The notes: generated from the letters alone by a model not told the origin. Shown: positions 10,002 through 19,165, counted from the first letter of the stretch. The stretch is DNA of 64,000 nucleotides from Nitrosomonas sp. (GCA_024281675.1 JAMXAG010000001.1:372001-436000); one strand, 5' to 3'. Numbers and translations: made by a program.

Positions 10002-10792
10002 ACGGCGATTGGTGCTTTGATTGCCGGATGTGGGCGATAATTTTCTAAAACAAAATCTTCAAAATTGAACTTTAGAATATCTCGTCGATCAGGATTTAAT
10101 GTCATGATCGGCAATGATCTTGGTTCTCTCGTCAACTGTTCCCTAGCTTGATCTAAATGATTGAGGTATAAATGCGCATCACCGAAGGTATGCACAAAAT
10201 CCCCGGGTTGTAAATCACAGACCTGCGCAATCATGAGCGTCAATAAAGCATAGGATGCAATATTGAAAGGCACGCCCAGAAGTACGTCTGCGCTGCGTTG
10301 GTAAAGCTGGCAGGATAATCTGCCTTCGACAACATAGAATTGGAAAAGCGCATGGCATGGTGCCAGTTTCATTAGATGTAATTCACCTACGTTCCAGGCA
10401 GAAACTAGCATGCGCCTTGAGTCCGGTGTATTTTTTATTTGCTCGATGAGCAATTGGATTTGATCAATTTCGTTCTTGTTTGCAGTACCCCAGGATCGCC
10501 ATTGATGTCCATAGATTGGCCCTAAATCCCCATTTTCATCAGCCCACTCGTCCCAAATTGTCACGCCATGCTCATTTAAATATCGGATATTCGTGTCGCC
10601 GCGCAGAAACCAGAGCAATTCATAAATGATTGATTTAACGTGACACTTCTTGGTGGTTACTAAAGGAAAACCATTGCTCAAGTTAAAGCGCATTTGGTAA
10701 CCAAAAATTGACAACGTGCCAGTGCCGGTACGATCAGATTTTGTGTGACCATGATCAAGAATGTGTTGCATTAACTCTAGATATTGTCGCAT
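9998..10792 (-). CDS. thyA: Thymidylate synthase
   Basis: Methylates dUMP to dTMP using methylene-tetrahydrofolate. The length is exactly that of the E. coli enzyme (264 residues). The catalytic Cys146 sits in [13 protein letters not shown], and the substrate blocks [32 protein letters not shown] and [15 protein letters not shown] are intact. It is the first gene of a thyA-folA operon with a four-base overlap. The presence of ThyA explains the need for folA and fits the nearby dcd. Confidence 0.98.
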   Translation of the reverse strand: MRQYLELMQHILDHGHTKSDRTGTGTLSIFGYQMRFNLSNGFPLVTTKKCHVKSIIYELLWFLRGDTNIRYLNEHGVTIWDEWADENGDLGPIYGHQWRSWGTANKNEIDQIQLLIEQIKNTPDSRRMLVSAWNVGELHLMKLAPCHALFQFYVVEGRLSCQLYQRSADVLLGVPFNIASYALLTLMIAQVCDLQPGDFVHTFGDAHLYLNHLDQAREQLTREPRSLPIMTLNPDRRDILKFNFEDFVLENYRPHPAIKAPIAV

Positions 10793-10948
10793 GTAATGTG
10801 TGGCTTTCTTTTTATAAAAGATTAGGAAGTTGGCAGATTGGCTTTCAATTTTAGCCTAAATTTCTATATTTTTTCAGAGTTGCTTAATTACTTGTGAGCA
10901 ACCCCTATCTAAAAGAGCGGTAATGTTTATGCTGATGTAGTACTTGGG

Positions 10949-11950
10949 TTATGACGGAATTGTCAGAACGATCTTGCCAATAGGATGATTTTGCTCTAAA
11001 TACTGTTGTGCGTCAGCTGCTTCCGATAAGTTGAAAACCCTCGCTACTTCGATGGTTAATTGATTGGCATCAAACAACTGCGCACACTGACGTAGTATTT
11101 CAGCTTGATGTGATTTTCCTTCCGGCAGTTCCAGCAAAACAGGTGATAACATCATTTCCATGCTGAACCGCGTATTGCGCAATCGTGCATCACTCCAATT
11201 CATATCGCTGGTGGGTTGTAGAATCGTCACGACATCGCCATACGGTTTGATACAACTAAAACAGCTTTGTAGTGTATTCGATCCAACTGTATCGAATGCA
11301 ATATCAACGCCTTTGCCATTTGTCCAGTCTAGTACAGCAGTAATGACGTCTTGACTGCAATAATTGATTACATGGTCTGCACCTAAGTGCTTAGCGAAGT
11401 TCGCTTTTTGTTCATTGCTCACAGTCGTGATCACCTGGGCACCGACCAATTTGGCTAATTGAATCGCCACGTGTCCGACGCCACCAGCACCGGCGTGGAT
11501 CAAAATGGTTTGGCCGCTGCATAGGTTGGTGCGGTCGTGCAGCGCTTCCCACGCCGTGATCAAAACCAGTGGTGCTGCTGCGGCTTGTTCAAATGACAGG
11601 CTACGTGGCTTGAGTGCAAGCAAATCATCATCGACCAATACATATTCAGCATAGCTACCTTGGCGACCATTAAATCCAGGTTGAGAAAAATACACTTCAT
11701 CGCCCGGTTTGAAATGCTGCACTTGCGTGCCGACTGATTCAACGGTTCCAGCGCCATCGCAGCCGGGGATGACCGGGAAAGTCACCGGAAATCGATCAGG
11801 TGCTGTCCGTATTTTGATATCAATTGGATTGATGCCGATAGCTTTGATGCGAACGAGGACCTGGTGATCAGTGCAATATTGGGGAGAGGGCATCTCGCCA
11901 TATTGCAAAACATCGCTACGGCCACCACTGTGAAAAAAGATAGCTTGCAT
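10949..11950 (-). CDS. MDR-family NAD(P)-dependent oxidoreductase (quinone reductase-like)
   Basis: A 333-residue medium-chain dehydrogenase/reductase. The N-terminal GroES-like domain contains IGINPIDIKIR and PGCDGAGTVESVG; the Rossmann domain contains the nucleotide-binding AGAGGVGHVAIQLAKLVGA. The cysteine ligands for structural and catalytic zinc found in alcohol dehydrogenases are absent, so it belongs to the zinc-free quinone reductase or enoyl reductase side of the family. Substrate unknown. It is a lone gene, 142 bases from the end of the ArsR-type regulator gene upstream. Confidence 0.88.
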   Translation of the reverse strand: MQAIFFHSGGRSDVLQYGEMPSPQYCTDHQVLVRIKAIGINPIDIKIRTAPDRFPVTFPVIPGCDGAGTVESVGTQVQHFKPGDEVYFSQPGFNGRQGSYAEYVLVDDDLLALKPRSLSFEQAAAAPLVLITAWEALHDRTNLCSGQTILIHAGAGGVGHVAIQLAKLVGAQVITTVSNEQKANFAKHLGADHVINYCSQDVITAVLDWTNGKGVDIAFDTVGSNTLQSCFSCIKPYGDVVTILQPTSDMNWSDARLRNTRFSMEMMLSPVLLELPEGKSHQAEILRQCAQLFDANQLTIEVARVFNLSEAADAQQYLEQNHPIGKIVLTIPS

Positions 11951-12091
11951 GCTTGTGTGCTTTAGTTGGTGTGAGTGATTTTACAAATAAACTTCTTGCT
12001 TACTAACGGTACGGTTAGTTCGAAGGCTTTATTGCAGATTGCATCAAAAATATTTGAATGGCAATCTATCGATATACCTATTTTCAAAAAC

Positions 12092-12412
12092 TCAAAGAGT
12101 GTGAGTATTACAATAAAGATCAGAAAGTGTGTGCATGATTTTTATCGCTTGAGGGCTTGCTAAGCTGTAATAGATATATTTACCTTTGCGTTCCGTTGTG
12201 ACCAAATTTTCTTCTCGTAGGACGGTGAGCTGCTGAGAAAGTGTCGGTTGATGTATGTTTAAAAGTTCTTCGAGTTCTCCTACATTTCGTGTGCCTTGGT
12301 TGAGTTCACATAAGATTAGCAATCGGTCTTCATTAGCTAGAATTTTTAATAAAGCACATGCATCTGATGCAGCTGATCGCAATGATGAAATTTCATGTAC
12401 CGTCGTATTCAT
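12092..12412 (-). CDS. ArsR/SmtB family repressor, BigR/SqrR/YgaV-like
   Basis: A 106-residue winged-helix regulator. The recognition region is NIHQPTLSQQLTVLREENLV and the wing is TTERKGKYIYYSL. It lacks the metal-box cysteines of ArsR, CadC and SmtB, but it has a Cys35 in LLILCEL and a Cys101 in DLYCN, matching the two-cysteine pattern of persulfide or redox sensors such as BigR, SqrR and YgaV. That match is by position and surrounding sequence, so the sensor function is inference. A perfect AT-rich palindrome, TATAAT-AG-ATTATA, lies at 12447-12460 just upstream of its start and is a good autoregulatory operator candidate. No sulfide-oxidation gene is adjacent. Confidence 0.85.
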   Translation of the reverse strand: MNTTVHEISSLRSAASDACALLKILANEDRLLILCELNQGTRNVGELEELLNIHQPTLSQQLTVLREENLVTTERKGKYIYYSLASPQAIKIMHTLSDLYCNTHTL

Positions 12413-12446
12413 GATTTGTTTTGATGGGTCAGTAAGGTGCCTAAAA

Positions 12447-12460
12447 TATAATAGATTATA
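12447..12460. promoter_or_regulatory. Palindrome TATAAT-AG-ATTATA, candidate ArsR-type operator
   Basis: A perfect 14-base hyphenated palindrome 34 bases upstream of the ArsR-type repressor start. ArsR-family repressors bind AT-rich inverted repeats overlapping their own promoters, so autoregulation is the natural guess. Confidence 0.4.
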
Positions 12461-12574
12461 GGTTTATTCTATGGATATCTTTAATTCTAATTTATTCTCT
12501 AATGGCTTTGTTGGTTATTTATCTGTCTTTGTCAGCGTAGGAACTGATTTTTAGCTTTTTTTCTTCATTGTAGC

Positions 12575-12591
12575 TGCGACATTTTGTCGCA
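12575..12591. promoter_or_regulatory. 17-base palindrome TGCGACA-TTT-TGTCGCA
   Basis: A perfect inverted repeat with 7-base arms in the divergent region between the ArsR-type gene and the spermidine-synthase-like gene. It is followed by a second perfect hairpin, GCCTCT-TGTT-AGAGGC, at 12638-12653. Neither has the T-run of a terminator. The first looks like an operator for an unidentified regulator; the second would lie in the 5' leader of the downstream gene. Confidence 0.35.
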
Positions 12592-12707
12592 TTACTAATG
12601 CTACCGTTTTTACATACAATTCTCTAATGTGCGTTAAGCCTCTTGTTAGAGGCATTTGTCATTGTTAAATACCTTGGTTTGTTATCAATATCTCGAATCA
12701 TTCTAGT

Positions 12708-14252
12708 ATGAATTCATTCTCTACAAAAAAGTTAAATAAATTTTGGCTGTATGGTACGGTGTTTTTTACTGGTGCGGCGGTGATGGTCATTGAGCTTCTA
12801 GGAACGCGCCTGATTGCACCATTTTATGGCGCTAGCCTTTATGTTTGGACATCGCTCATATCGGTTACGCTGATTGCATTGGCTTTGGGGTATTATCTTG
12901 GGGGAATCTGGGCTGATCGTACTCGTTTCGGCTTATCATTGATTATCGCTTTGTCTGGTTTGCTCACGCTGATTATTCCTGGGCTGGTTGGTCCGGTATT
13001 GCTAGCGACTGATCCCTTGGGCTTGCGATTGGGTAGCTTTATCAGTACGTTAATTTTGTTTTCTCCCAGTTTAATCATGTTGGGTATGGTGGGACCCTTT
13101 GCAGTTAAATTAGCAACTTCTACTTTATCAGATGTAGGGACGAGTACCGGCTCTATTTATGCGGTCAGCACGGTGGGCAGCGTGGTGGGTACATTATTTC
13201 TGGGGTTTTATCTATTTCCAATAATCGGGTCACGTGAAATTTTTGTGGGTGTCGGTATTGCGCTGTTGTTATTGTCCTTGGTGGTAATTCTAATTGAGCG
13301 CCGTCATTTGAAATCAACCAAAACGCTTGTTGCAACCGTTGTTGTAATTGTTACCGGTATCGGCTTGTCTCTTGTGGTGATTACTTCCAGTAAAATGGTA
13401 CCGAGTGACCAACTGCATACACAGTTTGAGCAAGAAAGTTTATATGGTTGGGTAAGAGTGATCGATAAGCCGAAAGAAAACATTCGCTTGTTGACGGTAG
13501 ACGCATCGACCATTGGTGCAGCAAGTATCAGCCATGGGGATAATTTATTAACTTACCAAAAGATTGTGGCACTGATTCCACAATTGTTGCCGGATATCAA
13601 AAGAGCTTTATTGATTGGTCAAGGTGCTGGGCATATGGCAATGACGCTGAAGCAATATGACGTGGTGACAGACACCTTGGAAATTGATCCAGCAGTTGCT
13701 GAGGCTGCCCGGAAATACTTCGGTTTTACATCGAATGGCAACACAATTATCGGTGATGCACGTTATGAAATTCGCCAGTTACAGCAGCCGTATGACCTTA
13801 TCATTATGGACGTTTTTACCGGTGGCTCAGAACCTTCGCATTTATTGACGGTTGAAACACTTCAACAACTTCGCAATTTACTGGCAGAGAGCGGAATGTT
13901 GGCATTGAATTTTGTTGCATTTTCGGACAATGGTACGAATCCAGCGCTTGCCTCGGTTGCAAAAACGTTATCGCGGGTTTTCCCTCATCAACAAGTTTTT
14001 ATTTCAAATCCTGGCGAAGATTTTAACGATTTTATTTTTCTTGCGACTCACGAAGCATTTGATATTGAAAAAGCAAAGCTTTCAAATGACAGTTATCATT
14101 GGTTAAAGCAGCGCCTGCTGACACTTGATCTAACGCAAGGCGTTGTCTTAACCGATAATCTTAGCCAACTTGAACGTTTGCAAATCCGAAAATCAGAGCA
14201 TTATCGACGCATGATCGTGGATTCACTAGGCGTCAATCATTTCATTCGTTAG
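12708..14252 (+). CDS. Membrane-fused spermidine synthase-like protein
   Basis: A 514-residue fusion. Residues 1 to about 230 hold seven or so membrane helices (starting LYGTVFFTGAAVMVIELLG), typical of the fused MFS/spermidine synthase proteins. The C-terminal half is a class I methyltransferase-fold domain with the SpeE-like blocks LLIGQGAGHMAMTL, TLEIDPAVAEAARKYF, GDARYEIRQL and LIIMDVFTGGSEPSHLLT. Such proteins may make or move polyamines, but activity has been shown for few of them. The ornithine decarboxylase gene 3.3 kb away could supply putrescine. The hydrophobic half is an anchor or transporter of unknown substrate. Confidence 0.85.
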   Translation: MNSFSTKKLNKFWLYGTVFFTGAAVMVIELLGTRLIAPFYGASLYVWTSLISVTLIALALGYYLGGIWADRTRFGLSLIIALSGLLTLIIPGLVGPVLLATDPLGLRLGSFISTLILFSPSLIMLGMVGPFAVKLATSTLSDVGTSTGSIYAVSTVGSVVGTLFLGFYLFPIIGSREIFVGVGIALLLLSLVVILIERRHLKSTKTLVATVVVIVTGIGLSLVVITSSKMVPSDQLHTQFEQESLYGWVRVIDKPKENIRLLTVDASTIGAASISHGDNLLTYQKIVALIPQLLPDIKRALLIGQGAGHMAMTLKQYDVVTDTLEIDPAVAEAARKYFGFTSNGNTIIGDARYEIRQLQQPYDLIIMDVFTGGSEPSHLLTVETLQQLRNLLAESGMLALNFVAFSDNGTNPALASVAKTLSRVFPHQQVFISNPGEDFNDFIFLATHEAFDIEKAKLSNDSYHWLKQRLLTLDLTQGVVLTDNLSQLERLQIRKSEHYRRMIVDSLGVNHFIR

Positions 14253-14614
14253 TGACGAATGCCTTTCTAATTACCTGCACCAAGTGTAAGGAGCAGCGGC
14301 CTTGTTGTATGCTGCTCAATGGAATAGTTTGTGAGAAATTTCACAGAATCCTTTTTCCTAACGAGATAACCTTTTTGCAGCAAGTGTAAACAGCAAGTTC
14401 AATGAACACTTGTAACAATATGCATACAGTTCAATCAGAAAGCGGGTGATGAATAGCTCTTACTCAGAATTCAAGTAGTGTGAACTGAAATTATGCTATG
14501 AAATACCAAAAAGGCAGGAAATAAGCTAACGCACAGGGGATGTGGTTACTATTTCTGGTCCTATCACTGCTAACGTAGCAGGTACATTTTTATGATAGAG
14601 AGGTAACTACTAAT
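14253..14614. other. Intergenic region with several inverted repeats upstream of the RTX gene
   Basis: No gene seen. It holds a perfect 7-bp hairpin (GAGCAGC at 14291-14297, GCTGCTC at 14311-14317) and a CRP-type site at 14330-14345. The motif CAAGTGTAA occurs at 14281-14289 and again at 14381-14389, the second copy paired with an inverted ACACTTG at 14406-14412. A hairpin CTGCTA-ACG-TAGCAG lies at 14567-14581, just before the RTX gene's ribosome binding site. Confidence 0.4.
14330..14345. promoter_or_regulatory. Perfect CRP-consensus site TGTGAGAAATTTCACA
   Basis: Matches the CRP/Vfr core TGTGA-N6-TCACA at every consensus base. It lies 270 bases upstream of the RTX protein gene and 78 bases after the spermidine-synthase-like gene. 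Whether a CRP-like regulator acts here is inference. Confidence 0.45.
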
Positions 14615-16156
14615 ATGGCAATTATTAATGGTACACAATTTAATGATAACAATACATTCAATGGTGGTGCTTTCCGCTTTGGTTTAATCGGCACTCCTGA
14701 TTCTGACATCATCAACGGCTTGGCAGGCAATGACATATTAGACGGTGGGGATGGAGATGATCAATTAAAAGGTGGAATTGGCAACGACACTTTACGGGGT
14801 GGTGATGGTAACGACTCACTGGATGGCGGTGCAGGTGGGGATAACATGGATGGCGGTGATGGAACCGACACCTACTTTGTCAGTAATGTCGGAGACGTTG
14901 CCGCTGAAACCAATAATACAGCTACCGGAGGATTCGATACGGTTATTGCAACGGTTTCACATACTCTGGGTTTCGCTATCGAAGATCTTTTCCTATCTGG
15001 CAATGCATCAATCAACGGTAAAGGCAACGACAAAGACAACCATATTGTTGGCAATGGCGCTGCCAATATACTCAATGGTGTTGCCGGCGCTGATCGCATG
15101 ATCGGGGGCAACGGCAATGACACCTATATTGTCGATAATATTGGTGATGTCGTGATCGAAGATTTTGAGGATCCTATCGCTGGCATTGATACCGTCAATG
15201 CATCAGTCGATTTTTCACTAAGCTTCGGCATCAATAATCTTAAACTGACCGGTATTGGCGCTATTGATGGTTTCGGTAACGAACTCAATAACATAATTTC
15301 TGGAAATGCTGCCGCTAATTTTATTGATGCTGGATTAGGTAACGATACCATTAATAGTGGTGTCGGAAATGACATATTGAGAGGCAGTGATGGTAACGAC
15401 ACGCTTAATGGTGGTTCTGGAGCGGATAACATGGATGGAGGCGATCAGAATGATACTTACATCGTCGATAATGCAGGTGATGTCGCGGCGGAGCAATCTA
15501 TTGGCAATCAATCGGGCTATGATGTGGTTCAGTCATCCGTAAGCCATACTTTAGGCTTTGGAATTGAAAAGCTTCTTTTGACAGGAAGTGCGGTCATTAC
15601 TGGCATCGGTAACGATCTTAACAATTTGATTGAGGGTAACGGAGCAGCAAATGTATTACATGGTGAAACGGGTAATGATCAGCTTTATGGAAGGGGTGGC
15701 AACGATAGGCTTTTGGGCGGCGATGGAAATGATTTTTTGAGTGGCGAGTCAGGTAACGATACACTTACTGGTGGCAATGGGAATGATCGGCTGAGTGGTG
15801 GATTAGGTAACGATACGCTTTTTGGTGATCTAGGTGAGGATGAATATGGATTTTTCGGTCCATTAGGTGTGTCGAATGTCGATCAAATCAATGGATTTTC
15901 TTCGGCATCTGATGCGATTGCATTAATCGATACGACCTTCTCTAAATTACCATCTGGCATCGTTGCTCCTCAATATTTCCGTGCGAATGCTACTGGTACT
16001 GCAGTCGATGCCAATGATTTTCTGCTCTACAACACGACCACCGGCGGATTATTTTATGATTCCAATGGTAATGGTGCCGGAGGGGCGGTTCAATTTGCCA
16101 TTTTAAGTGGAGCACCGATAATATCGGCTGCCGATTTCAGCGTTATGGGGCTTTAA
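14615..16156 (+). CDS. RTX-type calcium-binding repeat protein
   Basis: A 513-residue, acidic, Gly/Asn/Asp-rich protein with four blocks of RTX nonapeptides (GGxGxDxLx), at about residues 35-90, 145-185, 230-295 and 345-420. Between them are three copies of a unit of roughly 100 residues containing xDTVxxSVSHTLGFGIE and GNGAANxLxG. RTX proteins bind calcium in a parallel beta-roll and leave the cell through type I secretion using an uncleaved C-terminal signal; no N-terminal signal peptide is visible here, as expected. There is no recognisable enzyme domain, so it may be a surface-layer, adhesion or matrix protein. No type I exporter genes are nearby. Start supported by an AGAGAGG site. Confidence 0.9.
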   Translation: MAIINGTQFNDNNTFNGGAFRFGLIGTPDSDIINGLAGNDILDGGDGDDQLKGGIGNDTLRGGDGNDSLDGGAGGDNMDGGDGTDTYFVSNVGDVAAETNNTATGGFDTVIATVSHTLGFAIEDLFLSGNASINGKGNDKDNHIVGNGAANILNGVAGADRMIGGNGNDTYIVDNIGDVVIEDFEDPIAGIDTVNASVDFSLSFGINNLKLTGIGAIDGFGNELNNIISGNAAANFIDAGLGNDTINSGVGNDILRGSDGNDTLNGGSGADNMDGGDQNDTYIVDNAGDVAAEQSIGNQSGYDVVQSSVSHTLGFGIEKLLLTGSAVITGIGNDLNNLIEGNGAANVLHGETGNDQLYGRGGNDRLLGGDGNDFLSGESGNDTLTGGNGNDRLSGGLGNDTLFGDLGEDEYGFFGPLGVSNVDQINGFSSASDAIALIDTTFSKLPSGIVAPQYFRANATGTAVDANDFLLYNTTTGGLFYDSNGNGAGGAVQFAILSGAPIISAADFSVMGL

Positions 16157-16319
16157 ACTGGCGTAATAAGCTCCGCATTTAATGTCGGGGTTTATTACCT
16201 AGCGTTTTGCAAAATGTTACACAATGACCGAAACGACTATCCCGTTAAACTATTCCAGCGCACTATGGAATTAAACAATGTAACCAGCATTTGATTGATT
16301 TTAATTGCTTTGCTTAGAG

Positions 16320-18011
16320 TTATGAGTGTTTAATTTTAATCGATGAAACACTGCGCAGCATTTCCGCTGCATGCTGACGTGTGGTTTCTGTGATTGTAAT
16401 GCCTCCCAGCATACGTGCAATTTCTTCTATGCGTTGCTGCTGGTTCAGGACACTAATCTCACTCAGAACGGGTTGATTGTTCTTCTGGCTTTGCACTTTT
16501 ATGACTTGCCATTGTTGATCGCCTGCCGCTGCAACTTGTGGCAAGTGCGTAATGCATAAAACCTGTCGTTCTTGTCCCAGTTTTTTAAGTAAATTGCCAA
16601 CGATTTCCGCGACCTTGCCTCCGATACCGACATCGACTTCGTCAAAAATTAATGTGGGTATTTTAATGGTTTTACTGGCGATGACTTGTAAGGCTAAGCT
16701 GATGCGCGATAATTCGCCGCCTGATGCAACTTTACTCAATGGTTGTAGTGGTAGGTTTTTATGTGCGGCGATATGAAATTCAATGTGTTCCAAACCAGTC
16801 GCGTTGCCAGCTGGTAAAGGGGTCAAAACTACTTCGAATTGCCCACCATTCATAGCTAGTGTTTGCATAGCGGTCGTGACATTGTTCGACAGTAATTCAG
16901 CTGCCTTGGCGCGAACAGCACTCAGCATTTTTGCTTGTTGATGGTAGATCGATTGCGCCTCCATTTCCAGTGCCTTTAGTTTTTCGATATTCGATTTGGC
17001 ATCAAGTGTTTCAAGCTTCTTTTCAAGTGTGGTTTTGAATTGAGGTAATTCTTCGGGTGGTAAGCGGAACTTTCGAGCCAGATTGTGAATTGTAGATAAG
17101 CGCTGTTCGGCATCCAGTAGCAGTTGTGGATCAAGATCCAGCGATTGGCGGTAATCGCTTAAAGCGTAGATGCTTTCTTGTAGTTGAATGGTGGTTGAAT
17201 CAAGTAAATCAACGATTTCTTTCAGTTGCGGATCATACTCCAGCAATTGTTGTAATTGGCTATGTACGGCATTAATCTGTGAAAATGCGGCGTGCTCGCT
17301 CTCGGAGAGTTGCTCGATACCATTTTCAGCGGCTGCCAGTAAAGCGGCGGCATGAGAAAGCCGTGTATGATCAGATTGTAAGTTTTGCCACTCTTCGACA
17401 GCCAGGTTTAATGCAGATAATTCTTGTAATTGCCATTCGATTTGTTCATGTATGGTTTGAGACTCTATGATTGACTGTTCCGCAGAGATTCTTTGCTGCA
17501 AGATGGTTTGCCAGTTTTGGTAAGTATCTCGAACAGTTTTTGGTAGATCTTCGCATTGCGCATACGCATCCAATAGCTCACGTTGTGCGTCACGGTGCAA
17601 CAGTGATTGATGCGCATGTTGACTGTGGATGGCGACAAGAAAATTTCCGGCTACACGTAATTGTTGTTGGGTGACACTATGCCCATTGATATAGTTGCGG
17701 GAGCGTCCATTGACATCAATGATTCGCCGCATCAGGCATACTCCCGGATCACCTTGTAAATCATTGTTGTTCAGCCAGTCGATGAGATTTTGCTGTGACT
17801 GAATATCAAAAGCTGCATTGATTTCCGAACGTTCGCAGCCTGGGCGTATTTGCTGAATGTCACTGCGCTCGCCAAGTGCGAGCATCAATGCATCCATCAG
17901 AATAGATTTGCCAGCACCGGTTTCACCGGTTAGTACGGTGAAACCTGGTAAAAATTCCAGTTCGATGTGATCGACAATAACGAAGTCGCGAATGCTGAGA
18001 TGTTTAAGCAT
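16320..18011 (-). CDS. recN: DNA repair protein RecN
   Basis: An SMC-like ATPase for double-strand break repair. The Walker A motif GETGAGKS is at residues 29-36. The middle holds long coiled-coil arms. The C-terminal half carries the ABC-type signature KVASGGELSRISLALQ and the Walker B stretch PTLIFDEVDVGIGGKVAEIVG. The 563-residue length is normal. The gene begins 21 bases after nadK ends, forming a nadK-recN operon of the kind common in proteobacteria, and it converges on the RTX gene. No clear terminator is visible in the 163 bases between them. Confidence 0.97.
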   Translation of the reverse strand: MLKHLSIRDFVIVDHIELEFLPGFTVLTGETGAGKSILMDALMLALGERSDIQQIRPGCERSEINAAFDIQSQQNLIDWLNNNDLQGDPGVCLMRRIIDVNGRSRNYINGHSVTQQQLRVAGNFLVAIHSQHAHQSLLHRDAQRELLDAYAQCEDLPKTVRDTYQNWQTILQQRISAEQSIIESQTIHEQIEWQLQELSALNLAVEEWQNLQSDHTRLSHAAALLAAAENGIEQLSESEHAAFSQINAVHSQLQQLLEYDPQLKEIVDLLDSTTIQLQESIYALSDYRQSLDLDPQLLLDAEQRLSTIHNLARKFRLPPEELPQFKTTLEKKLETLDAKSNIEKLKALEMEAQSIYHQQAKMLSAVRAKAAELLSNNVTTAMQTLAMNGGQFEVVLTPLPAGNATGLEHIEFHIAAHKNLPLQPLSKVASGGELSRISLALQVIASKTIKIPTLIFDEVDVGIGGKVAEIVGNLLKKLGQERQVLCITHLPQVAAAGDQQWQVIKVQSQKNNQPVLSEISVLNQQQRIEEIARMLGGITITETTRQHAAEMLRSVSSIKIKHS

Positions 18012-18032
18012 ACGATTGCGATCAAAGATAGA

Positions 18033-18905
18033 TCAAGGAAATTCACCCCAGCCGAGTTTTTCTCTGAGCATGCGATAGTAACTATGATTGATCGAATGTA
18101 GCAATCGGGCCGTTTGAGGATGGCGCTTAATCACGATGTGATCAGTTTGTTCTAGATCAAAATAGGCATGGCTATCGCAATTGATACCCACGTTGACCGA
18201 ACTGCGCATGTTGATTTCTATATTAGCATCAGCGCCGACCACAATCGGGCGATTACTCAGCGTATGTGGGCACACTGGTACCAATGCGATGAGATTCAGG
18301 CTTGGAAACAAAATCGGGCCGCCTGCAGACAATGCGTATGCGGTGGACCCAGTTGGCGTTGCGATAATCAAGCCATCCGAGCGTAAAGTGTTCATGTATT
18401 CGCCGTCGATTCTGACCTCAAGCTCAATCATGCCGCTACTAACACCGCGGTGCAGCACCACATCGTTAAAAGCAAGGCTATTAAATTTGCTGATTCCTGC
18501 ACGAGAGACTTGTGCTGAAAGTAACATGCGTTCTTCAGTTTCAAATTGACCTGCCAATATTTCATTTAATATCTCAAACATATTGTCTAGGGATAAGTCG
18601 GTCAGAAACCCCAATCTTCCCTGGTTGATTCCAATTAAAGGTACATCGTATGACACCAGCTTGCGAGCGATATTTAACATGGTGCCATCGCCACCTATTA
18701 CAATGGCGAGATCAGCCCGCTGAGCGATTTCTTCGAGCGGCAAAGTTGAATAGGTTTCGGCTACAATCTGCGAGGCAGTTAGTTGATCAATGAGAATTTG
18801 ATGCCCTTTTTTCGCTAAATATTCAGCGAGCTTCAACAGCGGAACTGTAATTTCCGGTTTCTTAAACTTACCGATTAACGCAATGGTTTCAAATGTGGAG
18901 TTCAT
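18033..18905 (-). CDS. nadK: NAD kinase
   Basis: Phosphorylates NAD to NADP with ATP or polyphosphate. The 290-residue protein carries the GGDGTML motif (GGDG at 71-74), the GINQGRLGFL block, and the C-terminal NAD-binding stretch SDGLIIATPTGSTAYALSAGG. It is the first gene of a nadK-recN unit and is divergent from hrcA. A 15-base perfect palindrome, CTGTATC-A-GATACAG, sits ten bases upstream of its ATG. Confidence 0.97.
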   Translation of the reverse strand: MNSTFETIALIGKFKKPEITVPLLKLAEYLAKKGHQILIDQLTASQIVAETYSTLPLEEIAQRADLAIVIGGDGTMLNIARKLVSYDVPLIGINQGRLGFLTDLSLDNMFEILNEILAGQFETEERMLLSAQVSRAGISKFNSLAFNDVVLHRGVSSGMIELEVRIDGEYMNTLRSDGLIIATPTGSTAYALSAGGPILFPSLNLIALVPVCPHTLSNRPIVVGADANIEINMRSSVNVGINCDSHAYFDLEQTDHIVIKRHPQTARLLHSINHSYYRMLREKLGWGEFP

Positions 18906-18915
18906 GTGCCGAGCA

Positions 18916-18930
18916 CTGTATCAGATACAG
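18916..18930. promoter_or_regulatory. Palindrome CTGTATCAGATACAG upstream of nadK-recN
   Basis: A perfect 15-base palindrome 11 bases before the nadK start. It resembles a LexA box (CTGT-N8-ACAG) but has N7 rather than N8. The binding factor is unknown; the hairpin would also lie in the nadK leader. Confidence 0.35.
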
Positions 18931-19165
18931 GTTTATTTTTGTTTTTACTAGCTTTAATGAATTTTCCGTTACCATGAAACTCGTAGTTTCGGTTGTGATT
19001 ACGAAATTAGAATATAGGATTGTTTTTTGGATATAGATGCCCATATCAGTGATTCCATCAAATAGATGATTTTATTTTTAAAAGTCTAACATAGAAAGAT
19101 TAAAAGCCTGTATTCATAAGCTACATCAGAGTAATAAAACAGTCTTGTTGGTGTAAAATGGCCAT

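Noticed and set aside
18916-18930. LexA box upstream of nadK-recN
   Set aside because: The spacing is CTGT-N7-ACAG (15 bases); the standard LexA box needs N8 (16 bases). Kept only as an unassigned palindrome.
18906-19165. CIRCE element controlling hrcA
   Set aside because: No TTAGCACTC-N9-GAGTGCTAA or near match is present between nadK and hrcA.
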